Position numbers and translations under genes: made by a program. 62,753 nucleotides of DNA, taken from assembly GCA_938041035.1 (NCBI GenBank), contig CALHYX010000027.1:1-62753 (forward strand), read 5' to 3'. The first letter of the stretch is position 1, and every line of letters begins with the position of its first letter. The stretch comes from an uncultured Acidimicrobiales bacterium. Lineage in GTDB: Bacteria > Actinomycetota > Acidimicrobiia > Acidimicrobiales > SHLQ01. Under the pieces are notes generated by a model. That model did not search any database. It saw nothing but the letters and a program-made list of their open reading frames with translations, and was not told the DNA's origin. Shown here one piece after another: positions 10,001 to 17,037 of the stretch.

Positions 10001-10235
10001 GACCCTCGAGCCGCAGCGTTGCGGTCGCGTCGTCCCAGACCCCCGAAGCCGGGTTCGACGGCGCCGCCTCGATCACATCGACGGGGAGGCGCGCCGCGAG
10101 TACCCGACCAACGTCCGCGGCGATCGTGTGGATCCGACCGCGGTAGGACACAAACCACCCGGCGCCGTCCAGGCAGAACTGCAGACGCTGTCCCTGGGCC
10201 TCGCCCCGTGCCGGCTCAGCCGGTGCGCCGGTCAT
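7056..10235 (-). CDS. Large protein with two GT-B (GT4-like) glycosyltransferase domains
   Basis: This 1059-residue protein has an N-terminal beta-rich region of about 230 residues that I cannot identify. It is followed by one GT-B unit (about 235-600; FFIGTVRPHKGVAEVVGAM, DVPRLLSGADLVVLAQKL, VPAKIGDAAAVGCPVLVPEG) and a second (about 640-1050; VIGYIGDMQDRVDW, PLKLYNFAAMGTPVVTTT, PEQLAAAAVVAAEP). Both contain the C-terminal donor-binding pattern of GT4 enzymes, but the first lacks the usual E-x7-E spacing. The protein probably adds two sugars, or one domain is non-catalytic. The ATG at 10235 overlaps the stop of a short upstream frame (ATGA). A GGAGG lies about 12 nt before it. Confidence 0.85.
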   Translation of the reverse strand: MTGAPAEPARGEAQGQRLQFCLDGAGWFVSYRGRIHTIAADVGRVLAARLPVDVIEAAPSNPASGVWDDATATLRLEGPQWAESVAVSGRPEERLAPVALDPPPASDGWMTEHFTVRAERVDTLVLHAYLPAVEDRPKGYTVRHEGELLAEGQLARGDEEHIVVDCRRLADEFELVVEVEYIEQLSEGDTRRLSFVLSAISRTPRPPEHHPDPAAERLARTLASIGDSLRADRRGDARPRAVVVAWDLTHNPVGRALVLYRLLEPEWDVELVGPQWSHHGDRLWEPVAEEGLRIRTFTATGAADFLTRGLAVATQRRVDLVVASKHRLPSLALAEMIAAHSDAPLVLDIDDDESAFGLEDDDPTGGLFGADARAVQERVAAEFDARTVVSPPLQERFGGTIVRHARAIAPPAGSPVPTALRAEVRKRFAIADDELALFFIGTVRPHKGVAEVVGAMEEADLEARLHIFTTTPEAEVRRQLAGHGDTDRIVVHPACRFSDVPRLLSGADLVVLAQKLDGPVGAHQVPAKIGDAAAVGCPVLVPEGPVFADLAAAGVVETYGPGELADRLVAHHERGRSLARARSLQRRAAAELGWSANAARMNEAIVAAQEAQDTGTPRSSAATAFAASIFTRSRRPEVDPAPSNPAATGFDVTFFWKQRDSGMYGRRSDMVVRHAMAGGHLRRAVQFDAITSTAALFDLAGLAAPRTGRPTQGDLVIENVVARQLGSTVDGVRRECVLYADPIPGSPRGRSVLGTALADPADYADRVVASLAAQGMSPADTIAWVWPVAPGVNEVLERVGFGGVVCDLVDDQRTWPRLSDAEREDLDREYREVLARADLVTTNSAANAEAFAQMAPGGSIMVVGNGAEPAPDVIEPTGLVEAHQRVIGYIGDMQDRVDWSLIEAVAEQFPDHPVVLAGAISPDSPVPGLLARYANLTHLGVVPYERARRLMAELAVALVPHVRTGQTSRMDPLKLYNFAAMGTPVVTTTDVPEQLAAAAVVAAEPAGFIDAVRSQLDTVGVPALPEVLRWSSRVDLLFEAVGAVPALAALRRPGQPGVT

Positions 10236-10315
10236 GACGGAGCGACGCCTCCGGTCAACGCCCGACGCGGCCCGCGACCAGCTCCCTCGGGCGCTGGGCC
10301 CCGACGTGTCCCCAT
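10232..10315 (-). CDS. Putative leaderless 27-residue leader peptide
   Basis: ATG at 10315 lies 6 nt after a -10-like TACCCT on the minus strand. It opens a 27-codon frame (MGTRRGPAPEGAGRG..., Arg/Gly/Ala/Pro-rich) whose TGA overlaps the ATG of the double glycosyltransferase (ATGA at 10235-10232). This is the layout of leaderless coupled small ORFs described in mycobacteria. The composition is what random GC-rich DNA would also give, so the promoter position and the exact stop/start overlap are the only evidence. If real, it would deliver ribosomes to the glycosyltransferase start. Confidence 0.45.
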   Translation of the reverse strand: MGTRRGPAPEGAGRGPRRALTGGVAPS

Positions 10316-10321
10316 GAACGC

Positions 10322-10327
10322 AGGGTA
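10322..10327 (-). promoter_or_regulatory. -10-like TACCCT for short leader frame
   Basis: TACCCT on the minus strand lies 6 nt before ATG 10315 and would drive the leader peptide plus the glycosyltransferase-sulfotransferase operon. Confidence 0.5.
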
Positions 10328-10351
10328 GAACACGCCGCGCGATGACGGAAC

Positions 10352-10357
10352 TACGCT
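10352..10357 (+). promoter_or_regulatory. -10-like TACGCT, leaderless start of sulfotransferase 3
   Basis: TACGCT lies 6 nt before GTG 10364. It sits 24 bp from the oppositely oriented TACCCT, giving a divergent promoter pair. Confidence 0.6.
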
Positions 10358-10363
10358 CGACCC

Positions 10364-11230
10364 GTGAACGAATCGGCTGCCGGCAATCGACGACTCATCA
10401 TGGTTGCCGGCATGCACCGCAGCGGGACCTCGCTCCTGGCCCAGGCACTCGCCGCCCGGGGGGTGGCCATCGGCCGGCCCGAGCACCTCATGCCGGCGAG
10501 CGAGACCTCGAATCCGGTCGGTCACGGCGAAATCCTGCGCGTCGCTCGGCTCAACGACGACGTTTTGGCCGCGGTTGGCGCCCACTGGGCCGGACCGATC
10601 GACGTCGCCGATCACGAGATCGCCGCGCTGGCCGATACCGAACTCGGCGACGATGGCCGCCGAGTGCTCGCCGAAGAACTCGCCGGCGTCGAACTCGTCA
10701 AGGACCCGCGCTTTTGTCTGACCCTCCCCTTTTGGAGACGGCTGCTCGAAGACCGGATCACCCTCGTGGTCCCCTGGCGCCACCCGGCCGAGGTCGCCGG
10801 CTCGCTCTCGGCCCGCAACCGGCTGCCGGAGGACTTCGGCCGGTTGCTCTGGGCCGTGTATCACCATCGGCTCGCGCGAGCAGCGGTCGGGCTCGAACGA
10901 CTGGTCGTCTCCCACCGCGAGCTGCTCGACCAGCCCGAGGTGATCCTCGACACGGTCCTGCGGTTTACCGGAAGCACGCCGACCGGGCCCGACACCCAGC
11001 CCTCGCCGCTCGACCGATCGCTCATCCATCACCACACGGACGCTCCCGTCGATGCCGATCTCCAGCAACTCCTCGATGCGCTCGCGGCCGATCGGCCGAC
11101 CGCCGGACCCGACGTCGCCGAGTCGCAGCTCCTGTTCCAGGTCGCGTCCACGCTGGGCAACGACCACGATCGCGTGCGGGCCGTCCTCACCGGGCAGCCG
11201 CGACGAGAACCCGCCCGGGAGGCCGATTGA
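10364..11230 (+). CDS. Sulfotransferase family protein (3)
   Basis: This 288-residue P-loop protein begins MNESAAGNRRLIMVAGMHRS and continues GTSLLAQALAARG, the PAPS-loop arrangement of the sulfotransferase_3-like group found in glycan loci. A later VPWRHPAEVAGSLSARN fits the 3'-phosphate site. It is transcribed alone and convergently with the ABC exporter operon, ending 36 bp from its last gene. The GTG start has a -10-like TACGCT 6 nt upstream and no ribosome binding site. The family also includes proteins with unproven sulfotransferase activity, so the reaction is less certain than the fold. Confidence 0.75.
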   Translation: MNESAAGNRRLIMVAGMHRSGTSLLAQALAARGVAIGRPEHLMPASETSNPVGHGEILRVARLNDDVLAAVGAHWAGPIDVADHEIAALADTELGDDGRRVLAEELAGVELVKDPRFCLTLPFWRRLLEDRITLVVPWRHPAEVAGSLSARNRLPEDFGRLLWAVYHHRLARAAVGLERLVVSHRELLDQPEVILDTVLRFTGSTPTGPDTQPSPLDRSLIHHHTDAPVDADLQQLLDALAADRPTAGPDVAESQLLFQVASTLGNDHDRVRAVLTGQPRREPAREAD

Positions 11231-11265
11231 AGGGGCGACGACGAGACCGGTCAACCCGGGTGGGA

Positions 11266-12606
11266 TCAGCGCCAAGCCGGTGAACGGCGGGCCATCTCGC
11301 GCAGGAACGGCTCGCTCACGTCGCCGATCGGCCCACTCATCACGATCTCGCCACCGTCCAGCCAGGCACCGTGGTCACAGACGATCTGCAGGAGGTGCGG
11401 TATCTGGGAGACGACCAGAACGGCCGAGGTCTTGCGCATGTCGGCGATGACGCCAAAGCACTTCTCCCGAAACGCGAGATCGCCGACGGCGAACGCTTCG
11501 TCGATCATCATCACGTCGGGTCGCAGCGCCGCGAGTACGGAGAACCCGAGCCGGACCCGCATACCCGACGAGTACATCGCCAGCGGTGCGTCCATGGCGT
11601 AGTCGAGTTCGGCGAACTCCACGATCTCGTCGTAGAGCTCGGCGGTTTCCTCGGTCTCGAGCCCGAGGATGGCGCCGTTGAGAAACACGTTCTCGGTGCC
11701 GGTCAGGTGGGGGTGCATTCCCGCGCCGATACCGATGATCCCGTGGGCGGTGCCGTTGATCATGATGCCGCCCTGGTCGGGCGGGTACACCCCGGCGAGC
11801 AGCCGCAGCAGCGTCGTCTTTCCCGAGCCGTTGATACCCATGATCCCGACGGAGTTGCCCCGCTGCAGCTGAATCGAAACGTCCTTCACGGCCCAGAACT
11901 CGTCCTCTTTGAGTTCGCGGTCCGGCGGGTCGTGCAGGCCAACGACGCTCTTGGCCAACGTACGCAGCCCGTACTTCATCGACGTCTGCAGATCGCGGGA
12001 GAAGTGTTTCGAAACGCCGCCTGCGACCAGCACGGTGTCGGGTTCGGGCTTGAGCCGAACCTTCTTGCCAATGATGGGGTCCGAGCCCCGGTCCGAACGG
12101 GTGGCCTTGGACTTGAGCTGCACCGATGCCTTCTGCGCCAGGCTGGGACCGCCGCGACCGATCTGGCCGACGTCGGGTTCGGGCGCTTCCTCCTCGACGA
12201 CGGGCGCCTTGCCGTTGACCGTGTGCTCTCCAACGATCTGGCCCACGACGGAGCCGGTGATGTCGAGCTCGCCACCGTCGTTGGTAACCGAGCCGATGAG
12301 CGAGCCGGAGATGATCAGCTTGCCGCCGGTGACCAGCACGGACCCGGCGAGCGAACCGTTGATGTCCACCACTCCCGACGTGACCGTGAGGTCTGCGTCG
12401 AGCGAAAGGTGCCCCATCATGTCGCCGGCTTCGCCGAAGGCGGCCAGCTGTTCGTCGGTCATCTCCGACACGTCGCGGACTGATTCCGGCAGGGCGGCGT
12501 TGGCGTTTCGCCCGTGGGCTCCCCGTAGGCGCTCTGCGGACTCCGGCGTCGTCGCGTCGCCCGACGGGGCTTCCGGATCCACCGGTTCGGGTTCGGCCGC
12601 GCTCAC
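11266..12606 (-). CDS. Wzt-like polysaccharide ABC exporter ATPase with N-terminal bactofilin-like repeats
   Basis: This 446-residue protein is the ATPase of a polysaccharide/teichoic-acid type exporter. Walker A is GINGSGKTT at 257-265, the signature is YSSGMRVRLG at about 345, and Walker B is VMMIDEAFAVGD at about 365. Before the ATPase, residues about 68-128 form short repeats of the type hxIxGSLxGSV (DINGSLAGSVLVTGGKLIIS and similar), the pattern of bactofilin/polymer-forming beta-helices; a Lys-rich linker follows. Usual Wzt proteins carry an extra C-terminal carbohydrate-binding domain instead, absent here. The H-loop His appears replaced by Gln (VSQIPHLL). GTG at 12606 overlaps the permease stop (GTGA), fixing the start. 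Confidence 0.85.
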   Translation of the reverse strand: MSAAEPEPVDPEAPSGDATTPESAERLRGAHGRNANAALPESVRDVSEMTDEQLAAFGEAGDMMGHLSLDADLTVTSGVVDINGSLAGSVLVTGGKLIISGSLIGSVTNDGGELDITGSVVGQIVGEHTVNGKAPVVEEEAPEPDVGQIGRGGPSLAQKASVQLKSKATRSDRGSDPIIGKKVRLKPEPDTVLVAGGVSKHFSRDLQTSMKYGLRTLAKSVVGLHDPPDRELKEDEFWAVKDVSIQLQRGNSVGIMGINGSGKTTLLRLLAGVYPPDQGGIMINGTAHGIIGIGAGMHPHLTGTENVFLNGAILGLETEETAELYDEIVEFAELDYAMDAPLAMYSSGMRVRLGFSVLAALRPDVMMIDEAFAVGDLAFREKCFGVIADMRKTSAVLVVSQIPHLLQIVCDHGAWLDGGEIVMSGPIGDVSEPFLREMARRSPAWR

Positions 12607-13514
12607 AGGATTCGCTCCAACAGGCCGGACTCGCCGGCGAAGAAGGCACGAAGCGCCAGCAAGAACATGGCCGCCGCGACGCCACTCGAGATGCCGTACC
12701 CCATCCACGGCAACGACTCGCCGCCGAGCAGCAGCGCCCGGGGCACCGTTACCAGGTAGGTCAGCGGGTTCAACTCCACCAGGAACGACAGCTCCGAGCT
12801 CACGACGTCCTCGCGGCTGTAGACGATGGGCGTGGCGAACATCACGAAGCCGAGAAACAGGTCCATCAACCGCTCGACATCCACTGCGATCGCGTTCATC
12901 AGCGAGACGGCCAGTCCAACACCGGCGCCGAACAGGAACAGCGGGAGCAGCGTCGGAAGAAACAACAACCACTCCATCCGCGGCCGCAGACCGAAAGCGA
13001 AGAGCGCCACGAAGGTGATGACCAGGCTGAACCCGAACGTCGTCAGTGCGACGATCATCTCCTTGATGATCAGCGCCTCGTGCGGGAAGCGGACCTGCAG
13101 GACCAGTTTGTTTGCCTTGAGGAGCGTCTTTTTCAGATTGTTGTACGCCGCCCGAAACAGCGTCCAGAAGGTCGTTCCGGCCAGGATGTAGAGCACGAAC
13201 GGCGACTCGGAGTTGGATTCGGTCAAAATGCCGACGCTGCGCAGCAGTACCCACGACGAGATGCTCAGCGCCGGGGTCAGCACCAGCCAGAGCAGGCCGC
13301 CGAACGTCTTCTTGTGAATCGAGACGAGGTCGCGCTTGCTCAGCTGATAGATGAGCCCCGGCCGCTCGAAGATCAGACGAATGGCCCGCCACAGCCCGGC
13401 GAAGACACCCGCGGGCTTGGCGTTGGCTTGGAACACGGTGATGTCGTCACCGAACGAGGTGCGACCCTTCGGCACGCCGGGGGCGTTGTCCTGAGGTGGT
13501 ACGGCGGTGGTCAT
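12603..13514 (-). CDS. Wzm-like ABC-2 polysaccharide export permease
   Basis: This 303-residue inner-membrane subunit of an ABC-2 type glycan exporter starts with a soluble N-terminus and an amphipathic segment (IYQLSKRDLVSIHKKTFGG). About six membrane helices follow, for example LLWLVLTPALSISSWVLL, FVLYILAGTTFWTLF, GFSLVITFVALFAFGL and LLFLPTLLPLFLFGAGVGL. The family-typical VRFPHEALIIKEM and VERLMDLFL..MFATPIVY are present. Its start overlaps the stop of the glycosyltransferase fusion (ATGA at 13514-13511) and its stop overlaps the ATPase start (GTGA), so the three are made together. It is expected to flip a lipid-linked glycan across the membrane. Confidence 0.9.
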   Translation of the reverse strand: MTTAVPPQDNAPGVPKGRTSFGDDITVFQANAKPAGVFAGLWRAIRLIFERPGLIYQLSKRDLVSIHKKTFGGLLWLVLTPALSISSWVLLRSVGILTESNSESPFVLYILAGTTFWTLFRAAYNNLKKTLLKANKLVLQVRFPHEALIIKEMIVALTTFGFSLVITFVALFAFGLRPRMEWLLFLPTLLPLFLFGAGVGLAVSLMNAIAVDVERLMDLFLGFVMFATPIVYSREDVVSSELSFLVELNPLTYLVTVPRALLLGGESLPWMGYGISSGVAAAMFLLALRAFFAGESGLLERIL

Positions 13515-16054
13515 GTTCGTTGTTCCTCGATGACATGTTCCGCGAGAACTTCGTTCTCGGCGAACGGGCCGAGAACGACCCGCAACGACTCGGCGGTGAA
13601 CGCCAGGCTGAACCAGGAGTCGATCGCCTGAAGGCCGGCCCGGGCCACGGAGTTCCAGCGGTCATCGTCTCGAAGCAGCGTGATGACCTGTTGCGCGAAC
13701 TCGTCGGCGTCGGCGGCAACCAGGAGATGTTCTCCTGCAACCAACGGAGTCCCTTCTAGCGCCATCGTCGTCCCAACGCACGGCAGCCCCCGCGAAAGCG
13801 CCTGGGTCACCTTGCCCTTGACGCCTGCGCCGTAGCGCAGTGGGGCGATGCTCACCCGGCACGACTCATACAGGGGGTCGAGGTCCTCCACGAACCCGTG
13901 GACGTGCACGAACTCACCGGCGAGATCGTGGATCTCCGGCGGGGCCTTCGAACCAACGACGTGCAGGGGTACACCCGGCACCGCCGCATGGATCTTCGGC
14001 AAGATGTCCTCGACGAACCACACGACCGCGTCGTGGTTGGGCGGATGTTCGAACCCGCCCACGAAGAGCAGACCGGCCCGACCGTCGGCCGGCGATTCGG
14101 TGGGATCGGCCTCGTGCACGTTCGACAGGATTTCGACCCGGGCGTCCGGGACCAGTCCGGCCAGCAACTCCGCCTCGACGGAACTGCACACCAGGCTGAT
14201 GTCGGCGGCGGCGATGACCGCCAATTCGGCGTCGAGGGTCTCGTTGTGATCGAAGCCGCCCTCGATGGTGCCGGTGACGTGAAACTCGCGGGCCTGGCGC
14301 AGAAAGTGCAGGTCGACGGTGTCGAATACGACCGTGGCGTCGGGGCATGCGGCGCGCACGGGTTCGATCAACGGCTCGGCCACCTCGAGTCGGCTCAACA
14401 TCACCACGTCGAACTCGGCGCCGCGCTGCTCGAGAAACTCGGTCACCGACCGAATCGCCGGCCGGGTGATCACCTCGATACCCACCGCCTGCATGCGCGA
14501 CAGGTACGGCTCCTGGGGCAGGAGGTTCTGGGGGACGAACGTGACCTTGTGGCCGACCGACCGGAGAGCCGCAAGCGTGTTCGTCATCCGCAGAGAACCC
14601 GAATCCTGATCGGGGGTGAGCATGCGGGCGTCGACCACCAGGGTGCGCAGCGCAACCGACCGTTCCTTTTCGAGGTCCGGGCGATCGCCGTTGGCGCGGT
14701 GACCGGCGAGCGCGTCGACCCATTTGGCGGCGAAGATGTCGCGCTTCTCCCTCAGGTGCTCGGGAATCCCCTGGCTGTGGCCGGTTTCATAGGAGGCGCC
14801 TTCCGCGTGCACGACGACGGAGGCCGGCTGATACACCACCGAATAGCCGGCCTGTCGCGCCTGGAGACACAGGTCGGTGTCCTCGTAGTACGCCGGGGCG
14901 AACGCCTCGTCGAATCGGCCGAGGGACTCGAAGAGCTCCCTCCGCACCAGCAGCGAAGCGCCGGAGACGTAGTCGGCGACGCGGGCGTAGTTGAACTCCG
15001 CGGCTTCGGGGTCTTCGCCGCGGCCGAGGTTCCAGGCGCTTCCGTCGCGCCACACGATGCCACCCGCCTCCTGCAGGACACCATCCGGATACACCAGCTT
15101 GGACCCGACGATGCCGACCTGATCGAAGCAGGCGAAGGTGTCGACGAGCGCAGCCAGCGCGTCGGGGGCCACGATGGTGTCGCTGTTGAGGAACCAGAGG
15201 TAGTCGCCGCGGGCGTGGCCGGCAGCGTTGTTGCAGTTGCGGAGGAACCCAAGGTTCTCGGGGTTGTCGATGATCGTGATGCCGTCGACCAATCGGACGA
15301 GTGCGAAACCGAGCTCGCCGGCGTCGGTTGCCTCGCCCTCGGTCGAACCGTCGTTGGCGACGATCACCTCGATGGCGACGCCCGCGTCGAGCCCGGCGAG
15401 CGACTCGAGGCAGCGCAGGGTGTCGTCGATGGCGTTGAACACCGGAATGATGATCGATACCACCGGCTCGTCCGAGCTGGCGATGGTGATCGGTGAACCC
15501 GAGACGGCCTTCGCCGACATCTCGACGGCCGCCTCGCCGTCGGGTCCGGTGGCGCTGTCCACGACGAACTGGCGGACCAGCTCGCGCCGCCGCAGGCGTT
15601 CGGCGGTGGTCGGCTCCCCGCCGTCCTGCGGGGCGGCGACTTCTCCGGCTTCGCGGCTGTGCGGACCGGCCGGGCGGGCCGCGCCGTTGGTGCCCGGGCC
15701 CGCACCGCCGGTTCCCGGCGTCGATGGCGAACGCCGCCTATCGACCGTGCGCTTGGCCTTGCGCGCCAGTCCGAGCGGCCGGGCCACCCGGCGGCGTACG
15801 CGCTCGATCTGTTGGGCCATGCGGGTGATGTGCTCGCTGTTGGTGCGTTGGTCGCTGGCGAGCTGGCTCAACCAACGCGAGTGGCTGGCGGTGCGCATCT
15901 CGATGTCGGCGCGGTGGTTGGCGAGATCGGTGCGTAGTTCCGCGACCTCAACCCGGAGCTCGGTGAGCTCGGTGAGCTCGGTATCGTTCGCGGCGCGCTC
16001 GGCGTCGGTGCTGGTGCTCGTCCCGCCCGGACGCCCCGTTTTCGGCTTCCCCAA
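13511..16054 (-). CDS. GT2-GT4 bifunctional glycosyltransferase with N-terminal coiled coil
   Basis: This is an 847-residue fusion. Residues about 20-100 are a predicted coiled coil, including a short TELTELTEL repeat encoded by a 9-bp direct repeat. Residues about 195-440 are a GT2 domain (VSIIIPVFNAIDDTLRCL, VIVANDGSTEG, FLNSDTIVAPDAL, GGIVWRDGS, YYEDTDLCLQARQAGY). Residues about 490-845 are a GT-B domain (LLFVGGFEHPPNHDAVVWF, HGFVEDLDPLYESC, GAGVKGKVTQALSRGLPCV). Fusions of this type synthesise surface polysaccharide chains next to Wzm/Wzt exporters. The start is TTG at 16054, supported by a strong GAGGAAGGA 6 nt upstream; no ATG is nearby. First gene of a three-gene operon. Confidence 0.85.
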   Translation of the reverse strand: MGKPKTGRPGGTSTSTDAERAANDTELTELTELRVEVAELRTDLANHRADIEMRTASHSRWLSQLASDQRTNSEHITRMAQQIERVRRRVARPLGLARKAKRTVDRRRSPSTPGTGGAGPGTNGAARPAGPHSREAGEVAAPQDGGEPTTAERLRRRELVRQFVVDSATGPDGEAAVEMSAKAVSGSPITIASSDEPVVSIIIPVFNAIDDTLRCLESLAGLDAGVAIEVIVANDGSTEGEATDAGELGFALVRLVDGITIIDNPENLGFLRNCNNAAGHARGDYLWFLNSDTIVAPDALAALVDTFACFDQVGIVGSKLVYPDGVLQEAGGIVWRDGSAWNLGRGEDPEAAEFNYARVADYVSGASLLVRRELFESLGRFDEAFAPAYYEDTDLCLQARQAGYSVVYQPASVVVHAEGASYETGHSQGIPEHLREKRDIFAAKWVDALAGHRANGDRPDLEKERSVALRTLVVDARMLTPDQDSGSLRMTNTLAALRSVGHKVTFVPQNLLPQEPYLSRMQAVGIEVITRPAIRSVTEFLEQRGAEFDVVMLSRLEVAEPLIEPVRAACPDATVVFDTVDLHFLRQAREFHVTGTIEGGFDHNETLDAELAVIAAADISLVCSSVEAELLAGLVPDARVEILSNVHEADPTESPADGRAGLLFVGGFEHPPNHDAVVWFVEDILPKIHAAVPGVPLHVVGSKAPPEIHDLAGEFVHVHGFVEDLDPLYESCRVSIAPLRYGAGVKGKVTQALSRGLPCVGTTMALEGTPLVAGEHLLVAADADEFAQQVITLLRDDDRWNSVARAGLQAIDSWFSLAFTAESLRVVLGPFAENEVLAEHVIEEQRT

Positions 16055-16060
16055 CCCCGA

Positions 16061-16069
16061 TCCTTCCTC
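16061..16069 (-). promoter_or_regulatory. Ribosome binding site fixing a TTG start
   Basis: GAGGAAGGA on the minus strand lies 6 nt before TTG 16054. It is among the best Shine-Dalgarno matches in the window and decides the start of the glycosyltransferase fusion. The 138 bp between this start and the next gene hold no reading frame I can support. Confidence 0.65.
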
Positions 16070-16191
16070 GTCGCCCCGATCCCGATTCGAGAACCCGACG
16101 GTAACACCACTCTGCGTGGTCAGACGATTCGCGGCGTTGGAACTTCTGGGGCGGCCGGACCCCGCTGCGGGGAACCGGGCGCCCGCCCGGA

Positions 16192-17025
16192 CTAGGCCCC
16201 GAGCTCGACGGCCAGATCGGCGACCAGCTGCGACGCCATGCCGATGACCGGTTCACCATGGCCGAACAGGACCGTGTCGTACCGTCGATTCGACATCCGC
16301 TTGACCGATTGCACCGCCTCGCCCATGTTGGCCGTGAAATCCTCGCTGGGGCCGTCGATTCCACCGTCGGGGCTGCCGACGAGGGCATCGCCCGCCACCA
16401 TGAGCCCGGCATCCTTGTCGAACATCGAGATATGGCCCGGCGTGTGGCCCGGCGTACCGATGACCTGAAGACCCATGACGTCGTCGCCGTCGTTGACCGC
16501 GGTGATCGGCCGCAGCGGGTTCGCGATGGCCGCCACATCGCGCTCGCCGGCATAGGCGATGGCGTCGGGCGACGCCTCGAGCACCGCGCCCAGCCCGCCG
16601 ACGTGGTCGCCGTGCATGTGGGTGAGGACCACGTGGCCCACATCGGACCAGTCGACCCCGAGGGCGTCGAGCGCCGGGGTCATCTTTTGGACGCTGTCCT
16701 CGGCACCGGTGTCGACCACCATGACCTCGTTGCGGCGCACCAGCACGTATGCGGACACGAACCCGAGCGAGGCCCGTTCCCACCGCAGCTTGTTGGGATC
16801 GATGGTGGTCGTCGGCGGCGGCGGTTCCGTCGTGGTCGGCGGCGGCGCGGTGGTCGCGAAACCCGAGGGTTCCTTTTCGACCGTCGGGTCCGGAGAACTC
16901 GCTTCGCCGTCACCGCACGCGCTGATCGTTCCACCGACGAGGGCGACCGCCATCGTCCCCTTGCCGAACTCGGTGAGGAACATGCGCCGGCTGAGCCGGT
17001 GCAGGCGGGCGGTCTGCTGTGCCAT
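16192..17025 (-). CDS. Tat-exported metallo-beta-lactamase-fold hydrolase (probable lipoprotein)
   Basis: This is a 277-residue binuclear-metal hydrolase. The N-terminus has a twin-arginine motif (LSRRMFLTEF) followed by a hydrophobic stretch and a lipobox-like ISAC, so it is probably exported folded and lipidated. A Pro/Thr-rich linker follows. The catalytic fold shows THMHGDHVGG (HxHxDH), TPGHTPGHIS and VAGDAL with further metal ligands. Substrate unknown; the family includes glyoxalase II-like and lactonase enzymes. It starts 9 bp after the upstream LLM gene, and a -10-like TAGGCT overlaps that gene's stop codon, so it may have its own leaderless transcript. Confidence 0.85.
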   Translation of the reverse strand: MAQQTARLHRLSRRMFLTEFGKGTMAVALVGGTISACGDGEASSPDPTVEKEPSGFATTAPPPTTTEPPPPTTTIDPNKLRWERASLGFVSAYVLVRRNEVMVVDTGAEDSVQKMTPALDALGVDWSDVGHVVLTHMHGDHVGGLGAVLEASPDAIAYAGERDVAAIANPLRPITAVNDGDDVMGLQVIGTPGHTPGHISMFDKDAGLMVAGDALVGSPDGGIDGPSEDFTANMGEAVQSVKRMSNRRYDTVLFGHGEPVIGMASQLVADLAVELGA

Positions 17026-17031
17026 CGGTCC

Positions 17032-17037
17032 AGCCTA
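17032..17037 (-). promoter_or_regulatory. -10-like TAGGCT for exported metallo-hydrolase
   Basis: TAGGCT on the minus strand lies 6 nt before ATG 17025. Its TAG is also the stop codon of the upstream gene. Confidence 0.5.

Noticed and set aside
8196..10328. 710-codon plus-strand frame opposite the double glycosyltransferase
   Set aside because: No family features; it mirrors the codon bias of the minus-strand gene.
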